Shown: piece after piece, positions 24,752-32,942 of the stretch
How the letters are laid out: each line of letters starts with the position of its first letter
Numbering within the stretch: the first letter of the stretch is position 1
NCBI GenBank assembly: GCA_902489925.1
Contig: CABUBX010000008.1
Span: 1-42,090 of the forward strand
Direction: 5' to 3'
Length of the DNA: 42,090 bases
Source of the DNA: an uncultured Lachnospiraceae bacterium
Lineage (GTDB): Bacteria; Bacillota; Clostridia; Lachnospirales; Lachnospiraceae
Translations under genes and position numbers: made by a program
Notes under the pieces: generated by a model
Databases searched by the model: none
Told to the model about the DNA's origin: nothing
The model's input: only the letters and a program-made list of their open reading frames with translations

Positions 24752-25564
24752 TCACTTCTTCCCAAGCTGCCAAAAAGCCACCGCGCTTGCCGCCGCAACA
24801 TTTAAGGAATCCACCTCGTGCGACATCGGTATAAGCACCGTATAATCGCAGTCGGCAATAGTTGTATCGGCAAGACCATCCCCTTCGGTTCCGAGCACGA
24901 TCGCCAGCTTTTCTTCAGCCATAAGCTTTGGATTATCGATACTTACCGAATTTTCTTTAAGCGCCATGGCTGCTGTTTTAAAGCCTAAGTTTTTAAGACA
25001 CGACAAATCCGTTTCCGAACCTTTGTCCAAAAATGTCCACGGTATCTGAAATACCGTTCCCATGCTGACTCTGCTTGCCCTGCGATAAAGAGGATTGCTA
25101 CAGCCGTGGGTAAGTAATACCGCATCCATATAAAGCGCTGCCGCCGAACGGAAAATCGCGCCTATATTTGTCGGATTCATCACGTTCTCAAGCACTGCCA
25201 CACGGCGCGCCCCGGCACACACTTCCGAAACAGACGGCAGCACGCGCCGCCGCATCGCACAGAGCATCCCCCTTGTCAGCTTAAAGCCCGTCAGCTGTGT
25301 GAGCACCTCAAAAGGCGCTGTAAATATCGGTACGAAGGCATAGCGTTCTATAATAGCTTCTGTCTCCCCGTAAAGCTTCTTGTCCTCCACAAGAAAGGAA
25401 ATCGGTTCATAGCCTGCCGCCAGTGCACGTTCAATCACCTTCGGACTCTCCGTGATAAAAATTCCCTCATTAGGTTCGTTATAATGAAGAAGCTGCACTT
25501 CCGAAAGGCGGGCATAAACATCAAGTTCAGGTGCCCTGAAATCTGTAATCTGTATTATCGGCAT
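24752..25564 (-). CDS. TrmH/SpoU-family RNA 2'-O-methyltransferase
   Basis: A 270-residue SPOUT methyltransferase that would methylate a ribose in rRNA or tRNA using SAM. The substrate-binding N-terminal domain spans about residues 1-110. The SPOUT motifs follow: motif 1 VLENVMNPTNIGAIFRSAAA (about 123-142), motif 2 LAIVLGTEGDGLAD (about 215) and motif 3 IPMSHEVDSLNVAAASAVA (about 240-258), which form the trefoil knot. The upstream frame is longer, but ATG 25562-25564 opens the conserved MPIIQITDF with AAAGGAG before it. It stands between the RHH gene and the broken PucR gene. The exact modified base is not predictable. Confidence 0.9.
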   Translation of the reverse strand: MPIIQITDFRAPELDVYARLSEVQLLHYNEPNEGIFITESPKVIERALAAGYEPISFLVEDKKLYGETEAIIERYAFVPIFTAPFEVLTQLTGFKLTRGMLCAMRRRVLPSVSEVCAGARRVAVLENVMNPTNIGAIFRSAAALYMDAVLLTHGCSNPLYRRASRVSMGTVFQIPWTFLDKGSETDLSCLKNLGFKTAAMALKENSVSIDNPKLMAEEKLAIVLGTEGDGLADTTIADCDYTVLIPMSHEVDSLNVAAASAVAFWQLGKK

Positions 25565-25634
25565 AAAAGTAAACTCCTTTAAATTTATTGAGTCTATTAT
25601 ATCAGAAAAAGCCAGCAAATGCTGACTTTTTCTG

Positions 25635-25823
25635 CTAATCCTCTTTTTTCGGATGTTTTTTTCGATATTTGACACATTCCGTCAGAAGGTACTCAATCTG
25701 CCCATTAATTGAGCGAAAATCATCCTCCGCCCAAGCCGCCAAATCATTCCACAGGGTGGCTGAAAGACGGAGAGGCACCTGCTTTTTTGCTTTTTCTTTT
25801 TGCTTACGTTCTTCTTCGCCCAT
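25635..25823 (-). CDS. Ribbon-helix-helix (Arc-type) DNA-binding protein
   Basis: A 62-residue basic protein. The segment KKQVPLRLSATLWNDLAAWAEDDFRSINGQIEYLLTECV fits the ribbon-helix-helix fold of Arc/MetJ/CopG: strand KKQVPLRLS, helix 1, turn with SIN, helix 2. It is flanked by charged ends. GAGAGG lies 6 bp before ATG 25823; the GTG at 25829 is a less likely start. It begins 30 bp after the SPFH gene, so both are one operon. RHH proteins of this size bind palindromic boxes as dimers of dimers; the paired TGATATCA boxes over the operon start site are the obvious candidate target. Autoregulation is inferred. Confidence 0.75.
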   Translation of the reverse strand: MGEEERKQKEKAKKQVPLRLSATLWNDLAAWAEDDFRSINGQIEYLLTECVKYRKKHPKKED

Positions 25824-25853
25824 CTTCACCCTCTCTTTCTCTTAATATGGATC

Positions 25854-26852
25854 TTAATATAATGTACCGCTGTTGACAATCGGCTGTGCATCCTTGTTGC
25901 CGCAAAGAACAACCAACAGATTGCTCACCATGGCCGCCTTTCTTTCTTCGTCTAACTCAACAATATCATTTTCATTAAGTTTTGACAAGGCCATCTCGAC
26001 CATACCAACGGCGCCCTCAACAATTTTCTGGCGGGCATCAATAATTGCTGACGCCTGCTGTCTCTGAAGCATCGCCGCTGCAATCTCAGGCGCATAGGAA
26101 AGATGTGTAATCTTAACTTCAATAATTTTAAGTCCTGCATCAGCAACCTTTTCCTGAAGCTCTGTCTTCATAATCTCTGCGACCTCCTGGCTACTTCCGC
26201 GCAATGATTTTTCATCGCAGCCTTCTGTCACATCATATGGATATCTGCGGGTAACATTCCTTATGATGGAATCACACTGAATTGACAAATAAGTTTTATA
26301 ATTCTGAACGTTAAACACTGCCTTTGTAGCGCTTTCCACCTTCCAGATGACAATTGCACCGACAATAATCGGATTGCCCATCTCGTCATTGACCTTTTGC
26401 TGGTCATTATTCAATGTCATCGCTTTTAAGGATACCTTTTTATTTACGCCTGTTGACGGCACTGAGCCTGTTTTTCCTGTCGCTGCTGCCGCAATATTTA
26501 CCGATGTCATCGCTGTCGGATTCACCGCTGTACAAAACGGGTTCACAAAATAAAATCCGTCATCCTCAATTGTACCGTAATACTTACCGAATAAAGTGAG
26601 TACAAGCGCTTCGTTCGGATGAATCACTTTCAAACCGGCAAATAAAATAGGCGCCACACATGTGACAATAATTCCCGCTGCCAGCACAATGCCTCCAACA
26701 ACATAGTTTTCCTCCTCAAGGCAAAAGCCTCCGGCAATAATAGCCGCAATGCCTGCTGCAATCAGCACAATTGTAAAAAACAGCATCCCAAAGCCTCCGG
26801 ACGGATGAATAATCTTTTCTTCCTTAAAAATCCTAGTCTTCGTCTCACTCAC
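25854..26852 (-). CDS. SPFH-domain membrane protein (stomatin/flotillin-like)
   Basis: A 332-residue protein. Two hydrophobic helices (about 24-45 and 52-75 from the GTG start) tether it to the membrane; then comes the SPFH domain, opening with GLKVIHPNEALVLTLFGKYYGTIEDDGFYFVNPF, and a helical coiled tail rich in Ala/Glu. SPFH proteins oligomerise into rings or microdomains and often organise proteases or nucleotide-linked stress systems. GTG 26852, with GGGAGAG 6 bp before it, is preferred over the ATGs 30 bp upstream, which lack a ribosome site. The frame is intact. It forms an operon with the RHH protein and has a strong TTGACA/TATTAT promoter. Confidence 0.85.
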   Translation of the reverse strand: MSETKTRIFKEEKIIHPSGGFGMLFFTIVLIAAGIAAIIAGGFCLEEENYVVGGIVLAAGIIVTCVAPILFAGLKVIHPNEALVLTLFGKYYGTIEDDGFYFVNPFCTAVNPTAMTSVNIAAAATGKTGSVPSTGVNKKVSLKAMTLNNDQQKVNDEMGNPIIVGAIVIWKVESATKAVFNVQNYKTYLSIQCDSIIRNVTRRYPYDVTEGCDEKSLRGSSQEVAEIMKTELQEKVADAGLKIIEVKITHLSYAPEIAAAMLQRQQASAIIDARQKIVEGAVGMVEMALSKLNENDIVELDEERKAAMVSNLLVVLCGNKDAQPIVNSGTLY

Positions 26853-26896
26853 AACAATCTCTCCCTTCATCTTCTGGCGCATCAGCGCCTCACATC

Positions 26897-26946
26897 TGAT
26901 ATCATTTTGATATCATCATAATATCTCTGAAAAAGAGAAATGTCAA
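26897..26946 (-). promoter_or_regulatory. Promoter with paired TGATATCA operator boxes (SPFH-RHH operon)
   Basis: TTGACA (26941-26946) and TATTAT (26918-26923) are 17 bp apart on the minus strand. Just downstream, over the expected start site, lie two identical 8-bp palindromes TGATATCA (26908-26915 and 26897-26904) whose starts are 11 bp apart, one helical turn. Such phased 8-bp boxes are typical operators of MetJ/Arc-type proteins. Confidence 0.7.
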
Positions 26947-26963
26947 TAGCTTTCCTAAAAATT

Positions 26964-28643
26964 TTACAATCTTTTCAATTTCCCCTCTTTAAGGTCTTTT
27001 TCAGCCATCTCCCGCAAAAGATAATGCATCTTTTTACCTGTTGCAGTCATAGGGATTTCATCAATAAAACGATAATATCTCGGTTTTTTATAGGCTGAAA
27101 TCATCGGATGTCCGTCACAAAAATCCGAGAGCGCTTTGCCGCTGAATTTTTTATTTTCCCGAACAATATAAACAGCCGCACTCTGACCCCGGATTTTATC
27201 CGGCACTGCCACAACTGCACAGTCACATATTTCAGGATGACTGTTTAAAATTTCTTCAAGCTGCGCCGGATAAATATTTTCTCCGGCTGTAATAATCATA
27301 TCATCCTTGCGCCCGACAACAGTGACAAAACCATTTTCATCCCACGTTCCCAAATCACCGGTATACATATAACCCTTGTAAAATTTTTGTTCGGCTTCCT
27401 CTGAATTATTAGAATAGCTGTAGGAGGATTTCGGTGTTTTTATGATAATTTCGCCAACTTCCCGGCCATCCGCCGCCACAAGCGCATCCGGTTCTGACCT
27501 TTGTTCATCACCGACTCTGACAACACGTACCTCGTCATCCGTACAGGCACGTCCGGCACTGCCTGCCATCTTTGGCAAATCAAAAGGACGCAGAAAAGTA
27601 TTCCAAAAACTTTCCGTCGTGCCATAGCCATTAAAAACATTCGGGGTAAGCACGCGCTGATACGCTTCACAATCAGCCTTTTCCAAAGGACTTCCCATCG
27701 TCACAATACCTTTTAAGCTGCTTAAATCATGCGGCTGCTTTTGCTGTGTCTTTACAAGCATATTTAAGGCGGCCGGAACGCCAATCATAAAAGTGACTTT
27801 ATATTTTTCCGCATAAAAAAGACATTCCTTCGGATTAAACTGTTTAAGAATAATCATGGAAGCCCCCGCATACAAGGACGGTGTCGGACCGCCGGCATGA
27901 AGTCCGCCCCTGTGAAACCACGGCGTCATATTCATCACAACATCTGTCGCATTCATCGGAAAATGCATCATCACATCATGAGCAGAAAGCACCTCATTCA
28001 CCTGATTCACCGGAACGCCTTTAGGGAGGCTTGTTGTACCCGAGGTATAAAGTCTTGTAACTTCATCGTAAATATACGGCGCGTCTGGCATTACCGGCGC
28101 GTCTGCTCTCGCCCCGATGTCTATATAATCCTCAAAGTAAATATGACCTTCATCAATTTCTGGCCGCTCTCCCGAAACAATCCTTCCCGAATCCGTATTT
28201 ACAGCCACAATCCGCGCAGGCTTCCATGAGGCTATGCGAAGCGCCTCGGACACCATTTTTGCATAAGCCGTATCATAAATAAACACCTTGGGGCGTGCAT
28301 CATCAATCAAAAGTGCAGTCTCCCCCGAAGCCAGCCGAAAATTAATCGGACTGTTTATAGCTCTAAGCTTTTGCGGCGCCAAATAGCAGCATACAAACTC
28401 AATACAATTTTGCAGTTGATACATCACAATATCATTTTTGCCGACACCATCCGATGTCAGAGCACGCGCCAACCCATCAGACATGCAATCCAGCTGTCCG
28501 TAAGTCATCTGCCTTCCTGTCTCCGGCTCTGTCAGCGCCATTTTATTTTTGTACATTTTTACATTTCTCAAAAATCCGTTAATATAAGTAAAGCTATGCT
28601 CAAATGTATCCTTAAACATTTTTGCATCATAAGTCAGCCCCAT
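26964..28643 (-). CDS. AMP-dependent acyl-CoA synthetase/ligase
   Basis: A 559-residue ANL-superfamily adenylate-forming enzyme that activates a carboxylic acid with ATP and loads it on CoA. Motifs in order: A3 YTSGTTSLPKGVP (about 191-203), A5 NGYGTTE (about 337), A7 YTGDLGTWDENGFVTVVGRKDDMI (about 430-453), and A10 catalytic lysine in TATGKKMHY near residue 538. ATG 28643, with GGAGG 7 bp before it, starts MGLTYDAKM; the longer frame is leader. The acid cannot be told; it resembles long-chain or aryl-CoA ligases. It follows the glucokinase gene, but a terminator hairpin lies between, so it may have weak read-through or its own promoter. Confidence 0.9.
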   Translation of the reverse strand: MGLTYDAKMFKDTFEHSFTYINGFLRNVKMYKNKMALTEPETGRQMTYGQLDCMSDGLARALTSDGVGKNDIVMYQLQNCIEFVCCYLAPQKLRAINSPINFRLASGETALLIDDARPKVFIYDTAYAKMVSEALRIASWKPARIVAVNTDSGRIVSGERPEIDEGHIYFEDYIDIGARADAPVMPDAPYIYDEVTRLYTSGTTSLPKGVPVNQVNEVLSAHDVMMHFPMNATDVVMNMTPWFHRGGLHAGGPTPSLYAGASMIILKQFNPKECLFYAEKYKVTFMIGVPAALNMLVKTQQKQPHDLSSLKGIVTMGSPLEKADCEAYQRVLTPNVFNGYGTTESFWNTFLRPFDLPKMAGSAGRACTDDEVRVVRVGDEQRSEPDALVAADGREVGEIIIKTPKSSYSYSNNSEEAEQKFYKGYMYTGDLGTWDENGFVTVVGRKDDMIITAGENIYPAQLEEILNSHPEICDCAVVAVPDKIRGQSAAVYIVRENKKFSGKALSDFCDGHPMISAYKKPRYYRFIDEIPMTATGKKMHYLLREMAEKDLKEGKLKRL

Positions 28644-28660
28644 ATACCATCCTCCATTTT

Positions 28661-28704
28661 TATAACAAAAGTGTGCCCCATACTTATTGATGAAGCACAC
28701 TTTT
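28661..28704 (-). terminator. Intrinsic terminator after ROK kinase gene
   Basis: AAAAGTGTGC (28667-28676) and GCACACTTTT (28695-28704) pair perfectly with an 18-nt loop; on the minus strand the stem ends in TTTTGTTAT. It sits in the 87-bp gap between the ROK kinase and the acyl-CoA synthetase. Confidence 0.7.
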
Positions 28705-28730
28705 CTATAACAAATACACTTTATTTTATG

Positions 28731-29678
28731 TTAAAAATTTGCTGCACCGATGATGCCTGCATCATTGCCTAACTGAGCAATTTTAACAACAGTATCCACC
28801 GTACGCTCGCCGCCGAAAGCGTATTTTCTTATGTAAGCATTGAGTGGTTTTGTCAGATTCTCTCCCTGTGCACATACACCGCCGGAAAGTAATACAACCT
28901 TTGGTCTGAAAATATTGACAAAATTTGTCACGGCCTCGCCGAGATATTCAATGTATTGGTCGATTACTGCCTGTGCTACGGCATCGCCACTCTGCGCCGC
29001 GTCAAACGGAATCTTTCCGTTCATCGCACCCTCTTTTGCCACAAGCTCAGCCATCATACTTTCAGGATGCTTTTCCAAAGCCTCTGTTGCCTGAGCAATA
29101 AGTGCTGTCGCAGAACAGTAGCTCTCAATACAGCCCTTACGGCCGCATGTACAAAGCTTTCCTCCGGCAATCAGTGTCACATGTCCAAGCTCTGCACCGC
29201 CGATGCCGCCTTCAAATACTTTTCCTCCTAAAATAATGCCGCCGCCGACACCTGTACCAAGTGTCAGCAAAATCACATTACCTGCACCGGCTGCCGCACC
29301 GGCAACAGCTTCACCCATCGCTGCACAATTGGCATCATTGCTCACATGTATCGGTAAATCAATATACTTTACAAATTCTTCTGTTAAAGGCACATCATCC
29401 CAACCAAGATTATTTGAATAAACGATAATACCGTTTTCAGAATCAATCACGCCCGGATTTCCGATACCGACTGAACGACATTCCTCAACAGTCACACCGG
29501 CTTTTGCCGCAGCATCCTTTACAGTTTCTGCCATATCCGCAACAATCTCCTGCCATGGGCGCTCAGATTTTGTCGGACGTGACGCTGTCGCCAAAAGATG
29601 ATTCTCATCATCCACAATACCTGCCTTAATATTTGTTCCTCCAAGGTCAATGCCTATACGATACTTTTTTTCTGCCAT
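28731..29678 (-). CDS. glcK: ROK-family glucokinase
   Basis: Phosphorylates glucose (or a related hexose) with ATP to the 6-phosphate. The 315-residue protein has the ATP-binding start IGIDLGGTNIKAGIVD (about 8-23), catalytic Asp in SNDANCAAMGEA (about 114-125), LGTGVGGGIILGG (about 140-152), GHVTL with the zinc/sugar histidine (about 167) and the ROK zinc cluster CTCGRKGCIE (about 178-187). These match Firmicute glucokinases rather than NagC-type repressors, since there is no N-terminal helix-turn-helix. It starts 12 bp after the FabF gene, sharing its message. Confidence 0.92.
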   Translation of the reverse strand: MAEKKYRIGIDLGGTNIKAGIVDDENHLLATASRPTKSERPWQEIVADMAETVKDAAAKAGVTVEECRSVGIGNPGVIDSENGIIVYSNNLGWDDVPLTEEFVKYIDLPIHVSNDANCAAMGEAVAGAAAGAGNVILLTLGTGVGGGIILGGKVFEGGIGGAELGHVTLIAGGKLCTCGRKGCIESYCSATALIAQATEALEKHPESMMAELVAKEGAMNGKIPFDAAQSGDAVAQAVIDQYIEYLGEAVTNFVNIFRPKVVLLSGGVCAQGENLTKPLNAYIRKYAFGGERTVDTVVKIAQLGNDAGIIGAANF

Positions 29679-29690
29679 CTTTATCTCACC

Positions 29691-30941
29691 TTATCCCTCA
29701 TATTTATTTACAATAATACTTGAATTTTGTCCGCCAAAGCCAAAGGCATTGGACATTGCATAATTAAGAATCTTTTTACGTGCTGTCTTTGGCACATAAT
29801 CCAAATCACAGGCCTCATCCGGTTCAACAAGATTTAACGTCGGCGGAATTAATTGTTCATTCAAGGCTTTTACGCAAATAATGACTTCCACAATACCGCC
29901 TGCACCCATCAAATGTCCTGTCGCACCCTTTGTCGATGACACACACACATCCTTTGCTTTATCACCGAACACCTTTTTAATTGCCTTCGTCTCGGCAATA
30001 TCACCGACCTTTGTCGATGTTCCGTGGGCATTGATGTAGCCAATCGCCTCCGGCAAAATGCCCGCCTTTTTAATCGCCGCTTCCATACATGCAGCCGCAC
30101 CTGTACCGTCCGGATTCGGTGCTGTCACATGATAGGCATCCGTATTGTTGGCATAGCCTGAAAGCTCTGCATATATATGGGCACCGCGGGCTGCGGCATG
30201 ACTTTCCCTTTCAAGAATAATGGCACCGCCGCCTTCGCCCATAACAAAACCGTCTCTGCCTGCATCAAACGGACGGCTGGCCTCCTTAGGTGCATCATTC
30301 CTTCTTGATAACGCTCTTGCACCGGCAAGACCCTGAATAAATACAGGGCAAACGGCCGCCTCGCCGCCGGTCACAACAACCGTATCTGCCATACCCGACT
30401 GAATCAGCATCGCGCCCATTAAAATCGCATCACCGCCGGATGAACATGCCGTGCTCACCGTAAGGCTCGGTCCCTGAATATTTTTGGCAATCGAAATCTG
30501 CGCTGCACTGACATTGCCCAAAATCTTAGGCACAAAACGAGGACTGACATTCTTATGCTTTGACGCAGCCATCTGTATATGTGTCGCTTCGATTTCCGCA
30601 ATGCCGCCCAAAGCCGTTGCCATAACAATACCTGTGCGCGAAGGCTCAAAAACCTGACCCTCCGCTGTCTCAATGCCGCTGTCCTTCGTTGCCTCATCGG
30701 CAGCCGCAAAGGCATACTGCATAAACGTATCCATCTCTCTTACAAGCTTTTTAGGCATATAATTCTCCGGTACAAAATCCTTCACCTGCCCGGCAATCTG
30801 TACAGCCAAATCTTCGCAGCCTTCTTTTTCAATTTTTGAGATACCGCAGACACCCTCCGACAGATTTTTCCAAAATGCCGGAATGCCGATACCAATCGGC
30901 GTCACTGCACCAAGACCTGTAATGACTATCTTTTCTTCCAT
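29691..30941 (-). CDS. fabF: Beta-ketoacyl-ACP synthase II (FabF-like)
   Basis: A condensing enzyme of 416 residues that elongates acyl-ACP with malonyl-ACP. The catalytic triad is present: Cys166 in VSTACSSGGDA, His in NAHGTSTKVGD (about 307) and His in KGATGHLMGAGG (about 342), plus the closing NAFGFGGQNSS. ATG 30941, with AGAGGG upstream, opens the conserved EEKIVITGLGAVTPIG. It is not in a fab cluster: its partner downstream is a ROK kinase. It may therefore be a second, specialised FabF paralogue; whether the genome has the usual one elsewhere is unknown from the window. Confidence 0.92.
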   Translation of the reverse strand: MEEKIVITGLGAVTPIGIGIPAFWKNLSEGVCGISKIEKEGCEDLAVQIAGQVKDFVPENYMPKKLVREMDTFMQYAFAAADEATKDSGIETAEGQVFEPSRTGIVMATALGGIAEIEATHIQMAASKHKNVSPRFVPKILGNVSAAQISIAKNIQGPSLTVSTACSSGGDAILMGAMLIQSGMADTVVVTGGEAAVCPVFIQGLAGARALSRRNDAPKEASRPFDAGRDGFVMGEGGGAIILERESHAAARGAHIYAELSGYANNTDAYHVTAPNPDGTGAAACMEAAIKKAGILPEAIGYINAHGTSTKVGDIAETKAIKKVFGDKAKDVCVSSTKGATGHLMGAGGIVEVIICVKALNEQLIPPTLNLVEPDEACDLDYVPKTARKKILNYAMSNAFGFGGQNSSIIVNKYEG

Positions 30942-30996
30942 ATCGCTTCCCTCTAATCTATCAAAATATATGGTTTTGCCCATATTTTCATACCAC

Positions 30997-31021
30997 AAAA
31001 AGGCCGGATATGTTCCGACCT
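30997..31021 (-). terminator. Intrinsic terminator of sugar-oxidoreductase operon
   Basis: AGGCCGG (31001-31007) and CCGACCT (31015-31021) form a short stem with one mismatch and a 7-nt loop; on the minus strand it runs into TTTTT. It lies between the structured repeat and fabF. Confidence 0.6.
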
Positions 31022-31052
31022 CTTTATATTATCAAAATCACAGACACATGTC

Positions 31053-31281
31053 AAACTGCGGTTTGTAAGTATGCTGCAAAGCGTTTACTTTATACGCCGC
31101 AAGGCCGGTGTACAGTTTTTGTGACAGCCGCGCCGCGCAAATACATCGACACCTACAAAATCCAATCGCTGTGCGCTTGCCGTACTTCGCACTCTAAGAT
31201 TTTGTCGGTTCGCGCCGGTCAAAGTAAATGTCTGCTTCGCAGCCACTTCCTTTGACCTTCTTGCGCTGCAAACCACAGTTT
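31053..31281. repeat. Structured repeat element with 13-bp terminal inverted repeats
   Basis: A 229-bp non-coding block bounded by AAACTGCGGTTTG (31053-31065) and CAAACCACAGTTT (31269-31281), inverted with one mismatch. Inside are nested hairpins: ACAAAATC (31155 region) with GATTTTGT (31197-31204), enclosing GTGCG/CGCAC; and GGTCAAAG (31217-31224) with CTTTGACC (31250-31257), enclosing CTGC-TTC-GCAG. It has higher GC than its surroundings. The right end overlaps the stop codon of the metallo-hydrolase gene. It resembles the small dispersed palindromic elements seen between genes in Lachnospiraceae; no second copy is in this window. A 63-codon frame across it looks spurious. Confidence 0.6.
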
Positions 31282-32092
31282 ATTGCAGCGTCCTCTCCAC
31301 ATACGTCAAACTGATATCCTCAAAGTGATATCTATAAAACTCACCGAAAGTACCCTGTTCTGTCACGGAACCCGTGCCGTCCTTTAAGAGGCGCTTTGCA
31401 CATTCGATGTATTTATCACAATAGTCCGGCTGAATCGGCCATACATGATGACCGCCATAGATGGCTGTCCTGCTGCCTTCCGCCTGCGCTTTTAACTTTT
31501 CCATAGATTTTATAAAAGTGCTGACATTTTCAGAGCAGTCAAAGTTCAGCATAATTCCCATTGTGCACAGCATGTCCCCGGAAAAAAGCTGATGATTTTC
31601 TCTGTCCATAAATACGACGCTGCCCTTTGTATGCCCCGGAACACTGATGACACAAAGCCGTCTGCCACCAAGGTCGATATGCTGTCCATCCTCCATAAAA
31701 ACAGTTGTAAAATCTTTCGGAAGATAAATTAAACTTTCCTCTGTAGCTTTCGGCAGCTGCGCCCCAATTTCCTGAATAAACGCAGGAATGTCCACAGCCC
31801 TGTAGCCTTCGGACATATGCTCGTGCATCAAAGCCTCATCCTCGGGCATGATATAAACCTTGTCAAACTGGCCATTTGCGCCGACATGGTCAAGATGACC
31901 GTGTGTATTTAACACAATCACCGGCTTATCCGTCAAACCTCTGACCGTTTCATCAAGCCCCCGAAATCCCATGCCCGTATCAATCAGCGCTGCACATTTC
32001 TCGCCTTCAACAAGATACATATAGTCATGAAACGCATCCTCAATGTGCCATGTGTGCGCATCAATCGGATGCACTGTATAAAAATCAGACAT
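31280..32092 (-). CDS. Metallo-beta-lactamase-fold hydrolase
   Basis: An intact 270-residue metal hydrolase. The zinc motif THGHLDHVG (about 64-72) follows ALIDTGMG; further ligands are in SVPGHTKGSVVF, LFSGDMLC and the final YGGHH. The class includes glyoxalase II-like and lactonase enzymes. ATG 32092 has AAAGGA 9 bp before it; the ATG at 32101 overlaps that site. It is the last gene of the operon with the ChbG-like, TIM-barrel and Gfo/Idh genes, so a lactone or thioester from the same sugar pathway is a reasonable guess. Its stop codon lies in the structured repeat. Confidence 0.85.
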   Translation of the reverse strand: MSDFYTVHPIDAHTWHIEDAFHDYMYLVEGEKCAALIDTGMGFRGLDETVRGLTDKPVIVLNTHGHLDHVGANGQFDKVYIMPEDEALMHEHMSEGYRAVDIPAFIQEIGAQLPKATEESLIYLPKDFTTVFMEDGQHIDLGGRRLCVISVPGHTKGSVVFMDRENHQLFSGDMLCTMGIMLNFDCSENVSTFIKSMEKLKAQAEGSRTAIYGGHHVWPIQPDYCDKYIECAKRLLKDGTGSVTEQGTFGEFYRYHFEDISLTYVERTLQ

Positions 32093-32107
32093 TTCAAACA
32101 TCCTTTC

Positions 32108-32923
32108 TCAGCCAAACCAACACTTGATTGAGTCTCTGTCACCTTCACTGTACACCGCCTCATCATAGCGAATAGGCACTGCATTATATTTTTCACAAAG
32201 CTGCACGGTTGTTGGCGATACAACAAAATCCATATCTTTTTTACGGCCTTCGACAATCCTCTCCGTCGGCTTTGACTTATTTCCTGTCAGATACATATCC
32301 TCCAGCGGCATTGCCGGGTGTGTCAGATAAAAATACTGCCCGTCCGCCGTCTTCTCAAGCACCTTCCCGAAAAGGCCGTCTGTCGATGAAATCTCATCAA
32401 TTTGAGGCAATACATTGTAAAAATAGCGATGATCCACAAGACCCTTCTCTTTTATCCAGCCGCTCATAGCGTCCGCAAGCCCCTCAAAGGCAAGCTCAGG
32501 AAACATATGTGTATCCGCATAGCGGATATCAAAGCCTAAAGCGGTCAGCTTATCCAGCTGGGCATTCCACTCGGCGTGAATCATCTCAATATCCACACCG
32601 TGTCCCCAGCTTAAAGACGGCTCGGCATGAAAATAACCGTTAGCGTCCGTCATTGCCGTCCCTTTCAGCTTTTGGCATACCGGTCCCCATTTCACTTTAT
32701 CCCATTCGGCATTCATCGTAAAATGCATCCCAAAGCATATGTGCTTTTGTCCTTTTAGCAGCCGGGCTGCCTCATCAATATAGTTTCCCGGCGCCATCAA
32801 TGAAATATTTTTTACAAAAGCGCCCTGTGCAGCTTTTAATATTGCCGCATTGGCACTCCGGCTTGAGCCGGCATCATCACTTCTTGTAATTATCCGCAGC
32901 AGCTCTTTGCCTTTCCGTCTAAT
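32108..32923 (-). CDS. ChbG/YdjC-like carbohydrate deacetylase, start codon abnormal
   Basis: A YdjC/ChbG-family protein, metal-dependent deacetylases of acetylated sugars. The metal motif TRSDDAGSSRSANAAI is at the very N-terminus, followed by GMHFTMN and DTHMFPEL with the metal histidines, so the domain is complete (about 270 residues). No ATG, GTG or TTG exists in frame between a TAA at 32932-32930 and TTG 32800, and starting at that TTG would remove the catalytic aspartates. AGCGGAG lies 10-15 bp before ATT 32923, so a rare ATT start or a mutated ATG is likely. Coordinates given use ATT. It lies between the broken and the intact metallo-hydrolase genes. Confidence 0.65.
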   Translation of the reverse strand: MRRKGKELLRIITRSDDAGSSRSANAAILKAAQGAFVKNISLMAPGNYIDEAARLLKGQKHICFGMHFTMNAEWDKVKWGPVCQKLKGTAMTDANGYFHAEPSLSWGHGVDIEMIHAEWNAQLDKLTALGFDIRYADTHMFPELAFEGLADAMSGWIKEKGLVDHRYFYNVLPQIDEISSTDGLFGKVLEKTADGQYFYLTHPAMPLEDMYLTGNKSKPTERIVEGRKKDMDFVVSPTTVQLCEKYNAVPIRYDEAVYSEGDRDSIKCWFG

Positions 32924-32942
32924 CTTTACTTAAAACTCCGCT

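Noticed and set aside
25635..25823. Toxin-antitoxin pair made of the RHH protein and its neighbour
   Set aside because: The partner gene is a 330-residue SPFH membrane protein, not a toxin fold, and no small toxin frame is adjacent.
31085..31276. 63-codon minus-strand frame in the structured repeat
   Set aside because: It runs through the hairpins, has no ribosome site and its Arg/Ala-rich sequence follows from the repeat itself.
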